Shown here: positions 1-7,031 of the stretch, in pieces | Numbering within the stretch: position 1 is the stretch's first letter | Layout: every line of letters begins with the position of its first letter | Assembly: GCF_011947225.1 (NCBI RefSeq) | Contig: NZ_JAATVW010000003.1 | Coordinates: 358,719 to 422,718, forward strand | From: Planosporangium flavigriseum | GTDB lineage: Bacteria; Actinomycetota; Actinomycetes; Mycobacteriales; Micromonosporaceae | DNA length: 64,000 bases | Direction: 5' to 3' | The notes under the pieces: model-generated | Seen by the model: only the letters and a program-made list of their open reading frames with translations | Database searches by the model: none | What the model was told of the DNA's origin: nothing | Made by a program: the position numbers and the translations under genes

Positions 1-883
1 GCGACGGCGCGTCCACGATGTGTACGACCTGGGCGTCACCGAACTCGCCGAAGCCGAGCCGGAAGTCGAGCGGGGTGCCGATCACGCACACCACGTCGGC
101 GCCCGACATGGCGACCCGCCGGGCCTTGGCGAACGCGAGCGGGTGCTCCGGCGGCAGCGCGCCGCGCCCCATCCCGTTGGTGAACACGGGTATCCGCAGC
201 GCCTCGGCGGCCTCGCGCAGCGCGGTCACGGCGTTGCCGGTGTAGACGTCGGACCCCGCGATGATGACCGGCCGCTGCGCGCCCGCGAGCAGGGCCGCCG
301 CCTTCGCCACCTCGTCCGGGTCGGGCTCGATCACCGGGACGTCGACCGGGCCGGGGAGGTTGACCTCGGCGCGAGAGAAGATCACTTCGAGCGGGAAGTC
401 GAGAAAGACCGGGCCACGGTGGGCGGTGAGCGCGATGGTGGCCGCCTCGTGCACCTTCGCCGGGATGTCCTCGGTCGCGAACACCGTCTCCGCGTGCTTG
501 GTCACCGGTCGGACCAGCGGCAGGTGGTCCATCTCCTGGAGGCTGCCCGAGCCCCAGCGAAACTGCGGCGCCCGGCCACCCATCACGACGACCGGGGACG
601 CGTTGAAGTGCGCGCTCGTCAACCCGGAGATGCCGTTGGTGACGCCGGGGCCGGCGGTGAGGACGGCCAGCGACGCTCGGCGCTGGAGCTTCGCGACCGC
701 CTCCGCGGCGAAGACCGCCGACTGCTCGTGGCGTACATCCACCAGCCGCACGTCGGCGCGCTGCGCCGCGTCGTACAGCGGAAAGACGTGCCCGCCCGAG
801 AGCGTGAACATCTCGGTGACGCCGAAGGCCGCAAGCGTCGCGAGGGCAAGCTCCCCGCCATGGCCTTCGTACCGCTCCGTCAT
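1..883 (-). CDS. Thiamine-pyrophosphate-dependent enzyme, acetolactate-synthase-like (3' end outside window)
   Basis: Only the N-terminal 294 residues are in the window. They form the TPP-binding pyrimidine domain (about residues 1-170) and the start of the central domain. Visible family marks are the LSGGHVFPLYDA stretch, the cofactor-activating Glu in RHEQSA (Glu53) and the GPGVTN turn. The start is an ATG with AGGAGG eight bases upstream, an excellent ribosome-binding site. Acetolactate synthase, oxalyl-CoA decarboxylase and related 2-hydroxyacyl-CoA lyases share this N-terminus. The PP domain that would help separate them is missing, so the substrate is not assigned. The gene follows a crotonase gene on the same strand, separated by a hairpin. 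Confidence 0.85.
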   Translation of the reverse strand, partial: MTERYEGHGGELALATLAAFGVTEMFTLSGGHVFPLYDAAQRADVRLVDVRHEQSAVFAAEAVAKLQRRASLAVLTAGPGVTNGISGLTSAHFNASPVVVMGGRAPQFRWGSGSLQEMDHLPLVRPVTKHAETVFATEDIPAKVHEAATIALTAHRGPVFLDFPLEVIFSRAEVNLPGPVDVPVIEPDPDEVAKAAALLAGAQRPVIIAGSDVYTGNAVTALREAAEALRIPVFTNGMGRGALPPEHPLAFAKARRVAMSGADVVCVIGTPLDFRLGFGEFGDAQVVHIVDAPS

Positions 884-948
884 CGCCGCTCCTCCTGTCG
901 CGTACCGCCCGCGTAGGTTACCGCCGAGTAAGTAGATCGCGCTACGGC

Positions 949-1000
949 CCGATCTTGGACGCCTGGGCCGGCTATCGGCGGCCTAGGCGTCCAGGATCGG
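949..1000. terminator. Long inverted repeat, probable terminator of the crotonase gene
   Basis: Two 21-base arms (949-969 and 980-1000) pair with only two mismatches, both tolerable as G-U in RNA, around a short loop. The hairpin lies just past the stop codon of the crotonase gene. The left arm opens with CGATCTTGGAC, which resembles the CGATCGTGGAC opening of the perfect palindrome near 40 kb. Confidence 0.7.
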
Positions 1001-1013
1001 GGAGATCCTCGGC

Positions 1014-1787
1014 CTAGCGTCCGCGGAACTCCGGCTTGCGCTTCTCGACGAACGCCGCCATGCCCTCGGTCCGGTCCTCGGTGGCGAACAGCGCGGCGAA
1101 CAACTCGCTCTCCCACGCCAGCCCCGAGGCCAGGTCCATGTCCAGACCGCGGTCCACCGCCAGCTTCACCGCCCGCAGCGCCAGCGCCGGCCCGGAGACG
1201 TACTTCTGCATCATCGCCACGGCCGCGCCGTACACCTCGCCGGCCGGCACGACCTTGTCGACCAGCCCCATGCTCAGCGCCTCGTCGGCGTCGACGAACC
1301 GGCCCGACATGCACAGGTCCTTGGCCTTCGCCGGGCCGACCAGCCGGGCCAGCCGCTGGGTGCCGCCCGCCCCCGGGATGATGCCCAGGTTGATCTCGGG
1401 CTGGCCGAGCTTCGCGTCGGCGGCGGCGATGCGCCAGTCGCAGGCGAGGGCGAGCTCGCAACCGCCGCCCAGGGCGTAGCCGGTGATGGCCGCGACGACG
1501 GGCTTGGGAATGCGGGCGACCGCGTCGATGGCGCGGGAGATCTCCTGCGCGCGGGGGGCCATGTCGGCGTACCCCATGCCCGCCATCTCCTTGATGTCCG
1601 CGCCTGCGGCGAAGACCTTCTCCCCGCCGTACACGATGACGGCGCGCACCGCGTCGTCGACGCTCGCCTGGTGTGCGGCCTCCCGCAACTCCTCCTGGAC
1701 CTGGATGTTGAGCGCGTTCATCGGCGGCCGCTCCAACCGGATCGTGCCGATGCCGTCCGCCGTCTCCAGACGTACGAGCTCTCCCAC
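1014..1787 (-). CDS. Enoyl-CoA hydratase/isomerase family protein (crotonase)
   Basis: This 257-residue protein has the full crotonase signature. The oxyanion-hole segments are FAAGADI (near residue 60) and YALGGGCEL (near 105-111). Both acid/base glutamates of true hydratases are present, Glu111 in GCELALACD and Glu131 in GQPEINLG, twenty residues apart as in mitochondrial enoyl-CoA hydratase. It most likely hydrates 2-enoyl-CoA to 3-hydroxyacyl-CoA in the cytosol. In this acyl-CoA-rich window it could interconvert crotonyl-CoA and 3-hydroxybutyryl-CoA, but the sequence does not fix the chain length. It is transcribed alone or ahead of the TPP enzyme, with a strong hairpin after the stop. 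Confidence 0.9.
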   Translation of the reverse strand: MGELVRLETADGIGTIRLERPPMNALNIQVQEELREAAHQASVDDAVRAVIVYGGEKVFAAGADIKEMAGMGYADMAPRAQEISRAIDAVARIPKPVVAAITGYALGGGCELALACDWRIAAADAKLGQPEINLGIIPGAGGTQRLARLVGPAKAKDLCMSGRFVDADEALSMGLVDKVVPAGEVYGAAVAMMQKYVSGPALALRAVKLAVDRGLDMDLASGLAWESELFAALFATEDRTEGMAAFVEKRKPEFRGR

Positions 1788-1847
1788 TACGCCAGCCTCC
1801 TCACGTCGTCGTGACCTGGCGGCAGCCTATCGATGTGTCGGGTGCGC

Positions 1848-2273
1848 TTACCGGGCCCCCGCCGACCGTATCGGCGAGCGGCGCGCATCCGTCCACCGCT
1901 CGTCGACATCGACGATCTCGTGTCCGAGCGGGAACAGCGACACGGGTACGAGCTTGAGGTTGGCGATCGCCAGCGGGATGCCGATGATCGTGATCGCCTG
2001 CGCGATGGCGGTCAGAATGTGGCCGAGCGCGAGCCACCAGCCGGCGACGAGGAACCAGATCACGTTGCCGAGGGCCGAGGCGACGCCCGCGCTCCGCTTC
2101 GGCACCACCGTGCGCCCGAACGGCCACAGCGCGTAGTTGGCCATCCGGAACGACGCGAGGCCGAACGGGATCGTGACGATCAGCAGGAAGCAGATCAGCC
2201 CGGCGACCGCGTACCCGAGGGCGAGCAGCAGGCCACCGAAGATCAGCCAGAGGATGTTCAGAACGAACCGCAC
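1848..2273 (-). CDS. YccF domain-containing inner-membrane protein
   Basis: This 141-residue protein begins with a hydrophobic stretch (LNILWLIFGGLLLALGY) and carries two copies of the YccF-type repeat. Each copy has a membrane segment followed by a polar IPFG or IPLA turn (TIPFGLASFRMANYALWPFG, then IGIPLAIANLKLVPVSLFPLG). That arrangement is characteristic of the family. The function of YccF proteins is not established. The C-terminal 25 residues are polar and probably cytoplasmic. It lies 22 bp downstream of an ABC ATPase gene on the same strand, so the two may be co-transcribed, although no ABC permease is adjacent. Confidence 0.85.
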   Translation of the reverse strand: MRFVLNILWLIFGGLLLALGYAVAGLICFLLIVTIPFGLASFRMANYALWPFGRTVVPKRSAGVASALGNVIWFLVAGWWLALGHILTAIAQAITIIGIPLAIANLKLVPVSLFPLGHEIVDVDERWTDARRSPIRSAGAR

Positions 2274-2295
2274 ACCTCAATAGTGCGCGGCGGAC

Positions 2296-3132
2296 TCAAA
2301 TCGCCCGGGCCGCGTACCTTCCGTCGGTGACCGTGACCGCCAGTGGCAGCCCGAACGTCTTCGACAGGTTCTCCGCGGTCAGGGTGTCGCGCAGCAGGCC
2401 CGCCGCGACGACACCGCCCTCACGTACCAGCAGCGCGTGCGTGAAGCCCGGCGGGATCTCCTCGACGTGGTGGGTCACCAGCACCATGGCCGGCGCGTCC
2501 GGGTCCTGCGCCAACTCGCCGAGCCGGCGTACCAGGTCCTCCCGGCCGCCCAGGTCGAGCCCTGCCGCCGGCTCGTCGAGCAGCAGCAGTTCCGGGTCGG
2601 TCATCAGGGCCCGCGCGATCTGGGTCCGCTTGCGCTCACCCTCGCTCAGGGTCCCGTACGCGCGGTCGGCCAGCGCCGCCATGCCCAGCTGCGACAGCAG
2701 CGCGTCGGCCCGCGCCACGTCCATCCGGTCGTAGCTCTCCCGCCACCGGCCCAGCACCGAGTACGACGCGGTCACCACGACGTTGCGTACGGTCTCGTCC
2801 GGCGGGATGCGCTCGGCGACCGTGGCGCTGGCCAGGCCGATCCGGGTACGCAACTCGTGGAGGTCGACCCGGCCGAGCCGCTCCCCCAGCACGTGCACGG
2901 TGCCCTGGGTCGGGTGCAGCCGCGCGGACGCCAGGCTGAGCAGTGTCGTCTTCCCGGCGCCGTTGGGGCCGAGCACCACCCAGCGCTCGTCGAGTTCGAC
3001 GCGCCAGTTGACGTCCCGTACGAGATAGGTGTTTCCCCGCCGCACGCTCACCGAGTCGACGGCGATCACGATGTCCTGGTCCACGGGTGCCGGTGCTGTC
3101 ACGGGCTGAGCAGGCGCAAACACGCCGCCCAT
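2296..3132 (-). CDS. ABC transporter ATP-binding protein
   Basis: This 278-residue single-domain ATPase has a Walker A (GPNGAGKTT near residue 56), a Q-loop replaced by a SATVAERIP segment, the signature LSEGERKR, Walker B (LLLLDEPAAGLD) and a switch His (LVTHHVEE). Its organisation resembles the ModF/YlmA-type stand-alone ATPases, which often occur without a permease. None is encoded nearby. The YccF gene follows after 22 bp and the ROK repressor gene lies 26 bp upstream on the same strand, so a three-gene transcript is possible. The first 20 residues are Pro/Ala-rich, and the true start could be a little further in. The substrate is unknown. Confidence 0.85.
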   Translation of the reverse strand: MGGVFAPAQPVTAPAPVDQDIVIAVDSVSVRRGNTYLVRDVNWRVELDERWVVLGPNGAGKTTLLSLASARLHPTQGTVHVLGERLGRVDLHELRTRIGLASATVAERIPPDETVRNVVVTASYSVLGRWRESYDRMDVARADALLSQLGMAALADRAYGTLSEGERKRTQIARALMTDPELLLLDEPAAGLDLGGREDLVRRLGELAQDPDAPAMVLVTHHVEEIPPGFTHALLVREGGVVAAGLLRDTLTAENLSKTFGLPLAVTVTDGRYAARAI

Positions 3133-3158
3133 CCAATCACGCCGCCGATCCGCGGGTG

Positions 3159-4340
3159 TCAGGAGCCGTTGATGGTCGAGCCGAAGACCTCTTCGCGTAC
3201 GGCCTCCAGCCCGGTCAGCAGCGCCCCGTTGAGCACCGGCTCGCCACCCACCTCGGTGCTCACCACCCGCGGCGAGGCGAGCGAGATCGCGGCGACCTCG
3301 TGCTGCACCCGCTGGGCCAGCGCCGCGCTGCCGGCCTGGCCGATGTCACCGGCGAGGACGACCAGCGCCGGGTCGAGGACGACACCGACAGCGGCGACCC
3401 CGAGCGCGATCCGGCGGGCGATCTCGTCGAGGACCGGACCGCCGCGGGTGCCCGCGGCGATCGCGGCGCGTACCGCGTCCGCGCCGCTGGAGGCCTTGAA
3501 CCCGTGCTCGCGGGCTACCGCACGGACCGCGTCGGCGCCGATGAGCTGCTGGAACGAGCCCTTGGACCGCCGGGAGACGTCGCGCGGCACCTCCGAGCCC
3601 GGCACCGGCAGGTATCCGATCTCGCCCGCGGCGCCGGTCGCGCCACGGTGCAGGCGGCCACCGAGGACCACCGCGAGGCCGACCCCCCGGCCGATCCAGA
3701 CGAGCACGAAGTCGGAGACGCCGGCGGCGGCGCCGGTGTGCTGCTCGGCGATGGCGGCGAGGTTGACGTCGTTCTCGAACACGACCGGGCGATCGAGGTC
3801 CTCGCGGAGCGCCGCGAGCAGGCCCCGGTGCCACTTCGGCAGGTCCCAGGCGAACGAGATCTCGCCGGACCGCGGGTCGACCAGGCCCGGGGTACCGAGA
3901 ACGATGCGGCGTACCCGCTCCAGCGGCGCTCCGGCGGCCTCGGCTGCCTGGACGACGGCGGAGTGCACGACGCGTACCGGGTCGTCGGCGTCCCCGATCT
4001 CGACGTCCACCCGGCCGGCGACCGTCCCGGTGATGTCGGCGGCGGCGGCGACCACGTGCTGCGGCCCGACCTCGACCCCGACGACGTACGCGGTGGCCGG
4101 TACGACCGCGTACATCTGGGCATTGGGGCCGCGTCCGCCGGCGAGCTCGCCCACGCGGGTGACGAGACCGCGCTCCTCTAGCCGTTCGACCAACTGCGAG
4201 GCAGTGACCTTGGACAATCCGGTGAGCTCCCCCAGTTGCGCGCGCGTGAGCGGGCCCTTGGCGAGCAACAGCTCAAGGGCTGCGCGGTCGTTGAGGGCGC
4301 GCAGCAGGCGGGGCGTACCGGGGATAGGAGCTCGACTCAT
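3159..4340 (-). CDS. ROK family transcriptional regulator
   Basis: This 393-residue protein has an N-terminal winged helix (about residues 15-75, GPLTRAQLGELTGLSKVTAS as the recognition helix region) followed by the ROK fold. The sugar-kinase phosphate loop is degenerate (GVEVGPQ instead of DxGGT) and the usual CxCGxxGCxE zinc motif is absent. It should therefore be a repressor that senses a sugar rather than a kinase. It is divergent from a family 3 glycosidase gene with 131 bp between starts, the classical arrangement for a repressor controlling its target. N-acetylglucosamine- or muropeptide-derived sugars are plausible ligands; that is inference from the neighbour. Confidence 0.9.
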   Translation of the reverse strand: MSRAPIPGTPRLLRALNDRAALELLLAKGPLTRAQLGELTGLSKVTASQLVERLEERGLVTRVGELAGGRGPNAQMYAVVPATAYVVGVEVGPQHVVAAAADITGTVAGRVDVEIGDADDPVRVVHSAVVQAAEAAGAPLERVRRIVLGTPGLVDPRSGEISFAWDLPKWHRGLLAALREDLDRPVVFENDVNLAAIAEQHTGAAAGVSDFVLVWIGRGVGLAVVLGGRLHRGATGAAGEIGYLPVPGSEVPRDVSRRSKGSFQQLIGADAVRAVAREHGFKASSGADAVRAAIAAGTRGGPVLDEIARRIALGVAAVGVVLDPALVVLAGDIGQAGSAALAQRVQHEVAAISLASPRVVSTEVGGEPVLNGALLTGLEAVREEVFGSTINGS

Positions 4341-4471
4341 GGGATAACGACCTTAAATGCTTAACAAGCTTTACTAATCACTGTGATCAGCTTAAGAATA
4401 GAGTTAGCGTACGGGCTGGCATCCGAGCCCGGACACCTCGGTGCAGGGGTCGGATCAGCGAGGGAGAGATC
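4341..4471. promoter_or_regulatory. Divergent promoter/operator region between ROK regulator and family 3 glycosidase
   Basis: This 131-bp region is markedly AT-rich for the window. It holds a perfect inverted repeat ATCACTGTGAT at 4377-4387 and an imperfect one, TTAACAAGCTTTACTAA, at 4361-4377. Either could be the repressor binding site; I cannot tell which. AAGAATAG near 4395 is a possible -10 for the glycosidase gene. GAGGGAGA precedes its GTG start. Confidence 0.5.
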
Positions 4472-5911
4472 GTGGCGATTGATGCCGGTCTGCGACGGCT
4501 CGCCCTGCGAACCCTCCTTGCGTCGTTCCCCGGCCCCAGCGCTCCGGATTGGGCCACCGACCTGATCTCCGACGGGCTCGCCGGCCACGTGCTGTTCGGG
4601 TTCAACGTCGTCGACCACCCGCAACTCGCCGCACTCACGGCCGGTCTGCGCGCGGCCCGGGCCGACGTACTGATCGGCATCGACGAGGAGGGCGGCGACG
4701 TCACCCGGCTCGCCCATGCCGGCGGCAGCCCGTACCCCGGCAACGCCGCGCTCGGAATGGTCGACGACACCGACCTCACCCGGCGCATCTACCGCGCCAT
4801 CGGCGCCGAACTCGCCTCCCTGAGCATCGACCTCGACATCGCGCCGGACGTCGACGTCAACACCGACGACGACAACCCCGTCATCGGTACCCGCAGTTTC
4901 GGCGCCGACCCGGCTCGCGTCGCTGCGCACGCCGCGGCGGCCGTCACCGGACTGCAGGAGGTCGGCGTCGCGGCGTGCGCCAAACACTTCCCCGGTCACG
5001 GCGCGACCGTCACCGACTCCCACCTCGAGTTACCGGTGGTAGACGCGCCCGTCGGGGTTTTGCGCACCCGGGAGCTCCCGCCGTTCGTCGCGGCGGTCTC
5101 CGCCGGAGTACGAACGATCATGACCGCGCACATCCGGGTGCCCGCGCTGACCGGGGCGCTGCCTGCCACCTTCAGCCAGCCGGCCCTGGTCGACCTGCTG
5201 CGCCGGGAGATCGGCTTCGCCGGGGTGGTGATCAGCGACGCGCTGGAGATGCGCGGCTCGGTCGACTACGCCGGCAGCATCCCGCAGGCGGCCGCGCTGG
5301 CCCTCGCCGCCGGCTGTGACCTGCTCTGCATCGGCGCCCGCGTGGATCTTGACTTGGTCGAGGGTGTCGCCGCCGAGATCGTGACGGCCATCGGCGACGG
5401 TCGGCTGCCGCTCACCCGCGTCGAGGAGGCCGCCGAGCGGGTCGCGGCGCTGGCCGCGTGGGCGCGGCCCGTCCCGGGCTCCGTCGACCCGGACATCGGC
5501 TACCCGGCCGCCCTGGGAGCCGTACGGGTCGAGGGCTCACTCGACGGCCTCGGCGCTCCCCTGGTCGTCCAACTGGAAGCCGCGTCGTCCGCCGCGATCG
5601 GCCACGTGCCGTGGGGCCTCGGCCCGCACCTGGACTCCACGGAACAGATCCGGGCGACGCCGGCCCAGTGCGATGCGGTGAGCCTGACGCGGCGGGCCGG
5701 GGACCGGTCGATCGTGTTCGTCGGGCGGAACCTGCACCGGCTGCCCGGCGCGCCCGCCCTCATCGAGTCCGTGGCCGCCATGGCTCCCGTGATCGTGGTC
5801 GAGATGGGCTGGCCGTCGAAGTGGCGCCCTCGCAGCGCACGAGCGTTCGTGACGACGCACGGCGCGAGTCGCGCCAACGGCCGCGCCGCCGCCCGCACCC
5901 TCTTCCCCTGA
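4472..5911 (+). CDS. Glycoside hydrolase family 3 protein, beta-N-acetylhexosaminidase type
   Basis: The enzyme has 479 residues and is read from a GTG start behind GAGGGAGA. The family 3 barrel is clear: GIDEEGGDVTRL (substrate loop), the NagZ-type AKHFPGHGATVTDSH loop that carries the catalytic His, and the nucleophile Asp in VVISDALEM. A C-terminal alpha/beta domain of about 130 residues follows the barrel. No signal peptide is seen, so a cytosolic role such as cleaving GlcNAc from recycled muropeptides or chitin oligomers is likely. It is divergent from a ROK repressor gene that probably controls it. A perfect palindromic hairpin follows the stop codon. Confidence 0.9.
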   Translation: MAIDAGLRRLALRTLLASFPGPSAPDWATDLISDGLAGHVLFGFNVVDHPQLAALTAGLRAARADVLIGIDEEGGDVTRLAHAGGSPYPGNAALGMVDDTDLTRRIYRAIGAELASLSIDLDIAPDVDVNTDDDNPVIGTRSFGADPARVAAHAAAAVTGLQEVGVAACAKHFPGHGATVTDSHLELPVVDAPVGVLRTRELPPFVAAVSAGVRTIMTAHIRVPALTGALPATFSQPALVDLLRREIGFAGVVISDALEMRGSVDYAGSIPQAAALALAAGCDLLCIGARVDLDLVEGVAAEIVTAIGDGRLPLTRVEEAAERVAALAAWARPVPGSVDPDIGYPAALGAVRVEGSLDGLGAPLVVQLEAASSAAIGHVPWGLGPHLDSTEQIRATPAQCDAVSLTRRAGDRSIVFVGRNLHRLPGAPALIESVAAMAPVIVVEMGWPSKWRPRSARAFVTTHGASRANGRAAARTLFP

Positions 5912-5919
5912 CCCCCCCT

Positions 5920-5979
5920 CCTCATGATCATGAAGGATTCGGGGTGCTGGGACGCCCCGAATCCTTCATGATCATGAGG
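5920..5979. repeat. Perfect palindrome (25-bp arms), family copy A; probable bidirectional terminator
   Basis: Two perfectly complementary 25-base arms (5920-5944 and 5955-5979) flank a 10-base loop. The core arm is GATCATGAAGGATTCGGGG. It lies between convergent genes and overlaps the last codons of the minus-strand gene. A second copy with the same plan lies at 6966-7017. The two differ at two arm positions and the partner arm changes to match each time, so pairing is kept. Confidence 0.85.
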
Positions 5980-6899
5980 CAAGCTGGACCGCACCGGCGT
6001 CCCACGCCGCGCCAGCCGGCCAACCGGAGCACCGTCGCCACCTGTGCTGCCACCGCACACGGCTGCCCGGTGACATCGGCCCAGCCGTACCGCAGCACCC
6101 GCCTTCCATCTACGACCGAGGCGTTGTCCCGGCGCAGGTCGCGCCACCTCGCCTCGTCGGGGTGAGCCGACCGGCCATCCAACTCCACGACCACACCGAA
6201 CTCGACGTATCGCACATCGTCGTAGAACCGGCCGCCGACGCGACCAACCGTGTGCTGGCGGCTCCCGCGGGGCAGACCATGCGCCCGCTCGACATCACGC
6301 AGGTATCGCAGTTCGAGAGGCGACTGGGCGCCGTCGGCTACATCGTTCACCGCGGCAAGCAACTCCGTCCTCCAACGCACCTTCTTCCGCACGTCAATTG
6401 CCGCAGCGATCCGGTCCGGCCGAGTGACTCGACGTCCACATGCGCGAGTGACCCAGCCGAGCGCGTCGCTCAACCGATCGCTGCTCTGTGTCAGGTCGAC
6501 CACGGTCTCCTCGATTCGCGTCTGCGGCGGTAGACGCGTCGGATGGCGTGCCGACTCAGCACGGATTGAGTTGTGCAACTCGAGTCCGGAGACGGCGGCC
6601 ACCCGCCGATTCGGCGGAACGGTGACGTGGAATGGACTCTGCGGCCCGTCAACCAGACCAATGACCTCAGCAGCCGATTGGTGGCTGAGAACGGCACCAG
6701 GGCCAGCACAGAGCACGGCCGCCCACAGTAGACAATCGCGTGGCGGTGTGCCGCTGAACGTCGCGTAGACGGTGCGGAAAAGCCTCTGCCACCGCTGCGC
6801 GCGAAGCTGAGCCTTGATGTGGTCAAGCGTCAAACCACAGTCAATCACCTGCTGGCGCGTCAGCGCACCACACTGGCGTTCCATAATCTCGTCGAGCAC
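5928..6899 (-). CDS. AbiEi-antitoxin-like / DUF559 (Vsr-like nuclease fold) protein
   Basis: The protein has 323 residues. The first 60 or so (ALTRQQVIDCGLTLDHIKAQ, then RTVYATFSG) look like the AbiEi antitoxin-type winged helix. The middle (LLWAAVLCAGPGAVLSHQSA) is the usual continuation in this actinobacterial family. Residues about 210-300 resemble DUF559/very-short-patch nucleases, with VVELDGRSAHPDEARWRDLRRD carrying the acidic and His residues. No AbiEii toxin gene is adjacent, so it is probably not a classical antitoxin. The last 16 residues (starting LMIMKDSG) are encoded by the palindromic repeat. Base composition looks less GC-rich than the flanks. The exact function is unknown. Confidence 0.75.
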   Translation of the reverse strand: MLDEIMERQCGALTRQQVIDCGLTLDHIKAQLRAQRWQRLFRTVYATFSGTPPRDCLLWAAVLCAGPGAVLSHQSAAEVIGLVDGPQSPFHVTVPPNRRVAAVSGLELHNSIRAESARHPTRLPPQTRIEETVVDLTQSSDRLSDALGWVTRACGRRVTRPDRIAAAIDVRKKVRWRTELLAAVNDVADGAQSPLELRYLRDVERAHGLPRGSRQHTVGRVGGRFYDDVRYVEFGVVVELDGRSAHPDEARWRDLRRDNASVVDGRRVLRYGWADVTGQPCAVAAQVATVLRLAGWRGVGRRCGPACLMIMKDSGRPSTPNPS

Positions 6900-6965
6900 G
6901 CGGTACAGGCTGCTGGAACCGGCCGGCTCCCCGCTGCCCCTGTGGACAGCTCATCCACAGCCTCC

Positions 6966-7017
6966 ATGATCCTGAAAGATTCGGGGCGCTGGAGCGCCCC
7001 GAATCTTTCAGGATCAT
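6966..7017. repeat. Perfect palindrome (25-bp arms), family copy B; probable terminator
   Basis: Arms at 6966-6990 and 6993-7017 are perfectly complementary with a two-base centre. The core arm is GATCCTGAAAGATTCGGGG, matching the copy at 5920-5979 at 17 of 19 positions. It lies 15 bp beyond the stop of the glutamate dehydrogenase gene and upstream of the AbiEi-like gene, so it probably terminates the former. Confidence 0.85.
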
Positions 7018-7031
7018 GAGGACGACCGCCG

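Noticed and set aside
2437..4347. A 636-codon plus-strand frame across the ABC ATPase and ROK genes
   Set aside because: Antisense shadow. The translation shifts from Arg/His/Val-rich to Ser/Thr/Arg-rich when it crosses from one real gene to the next.
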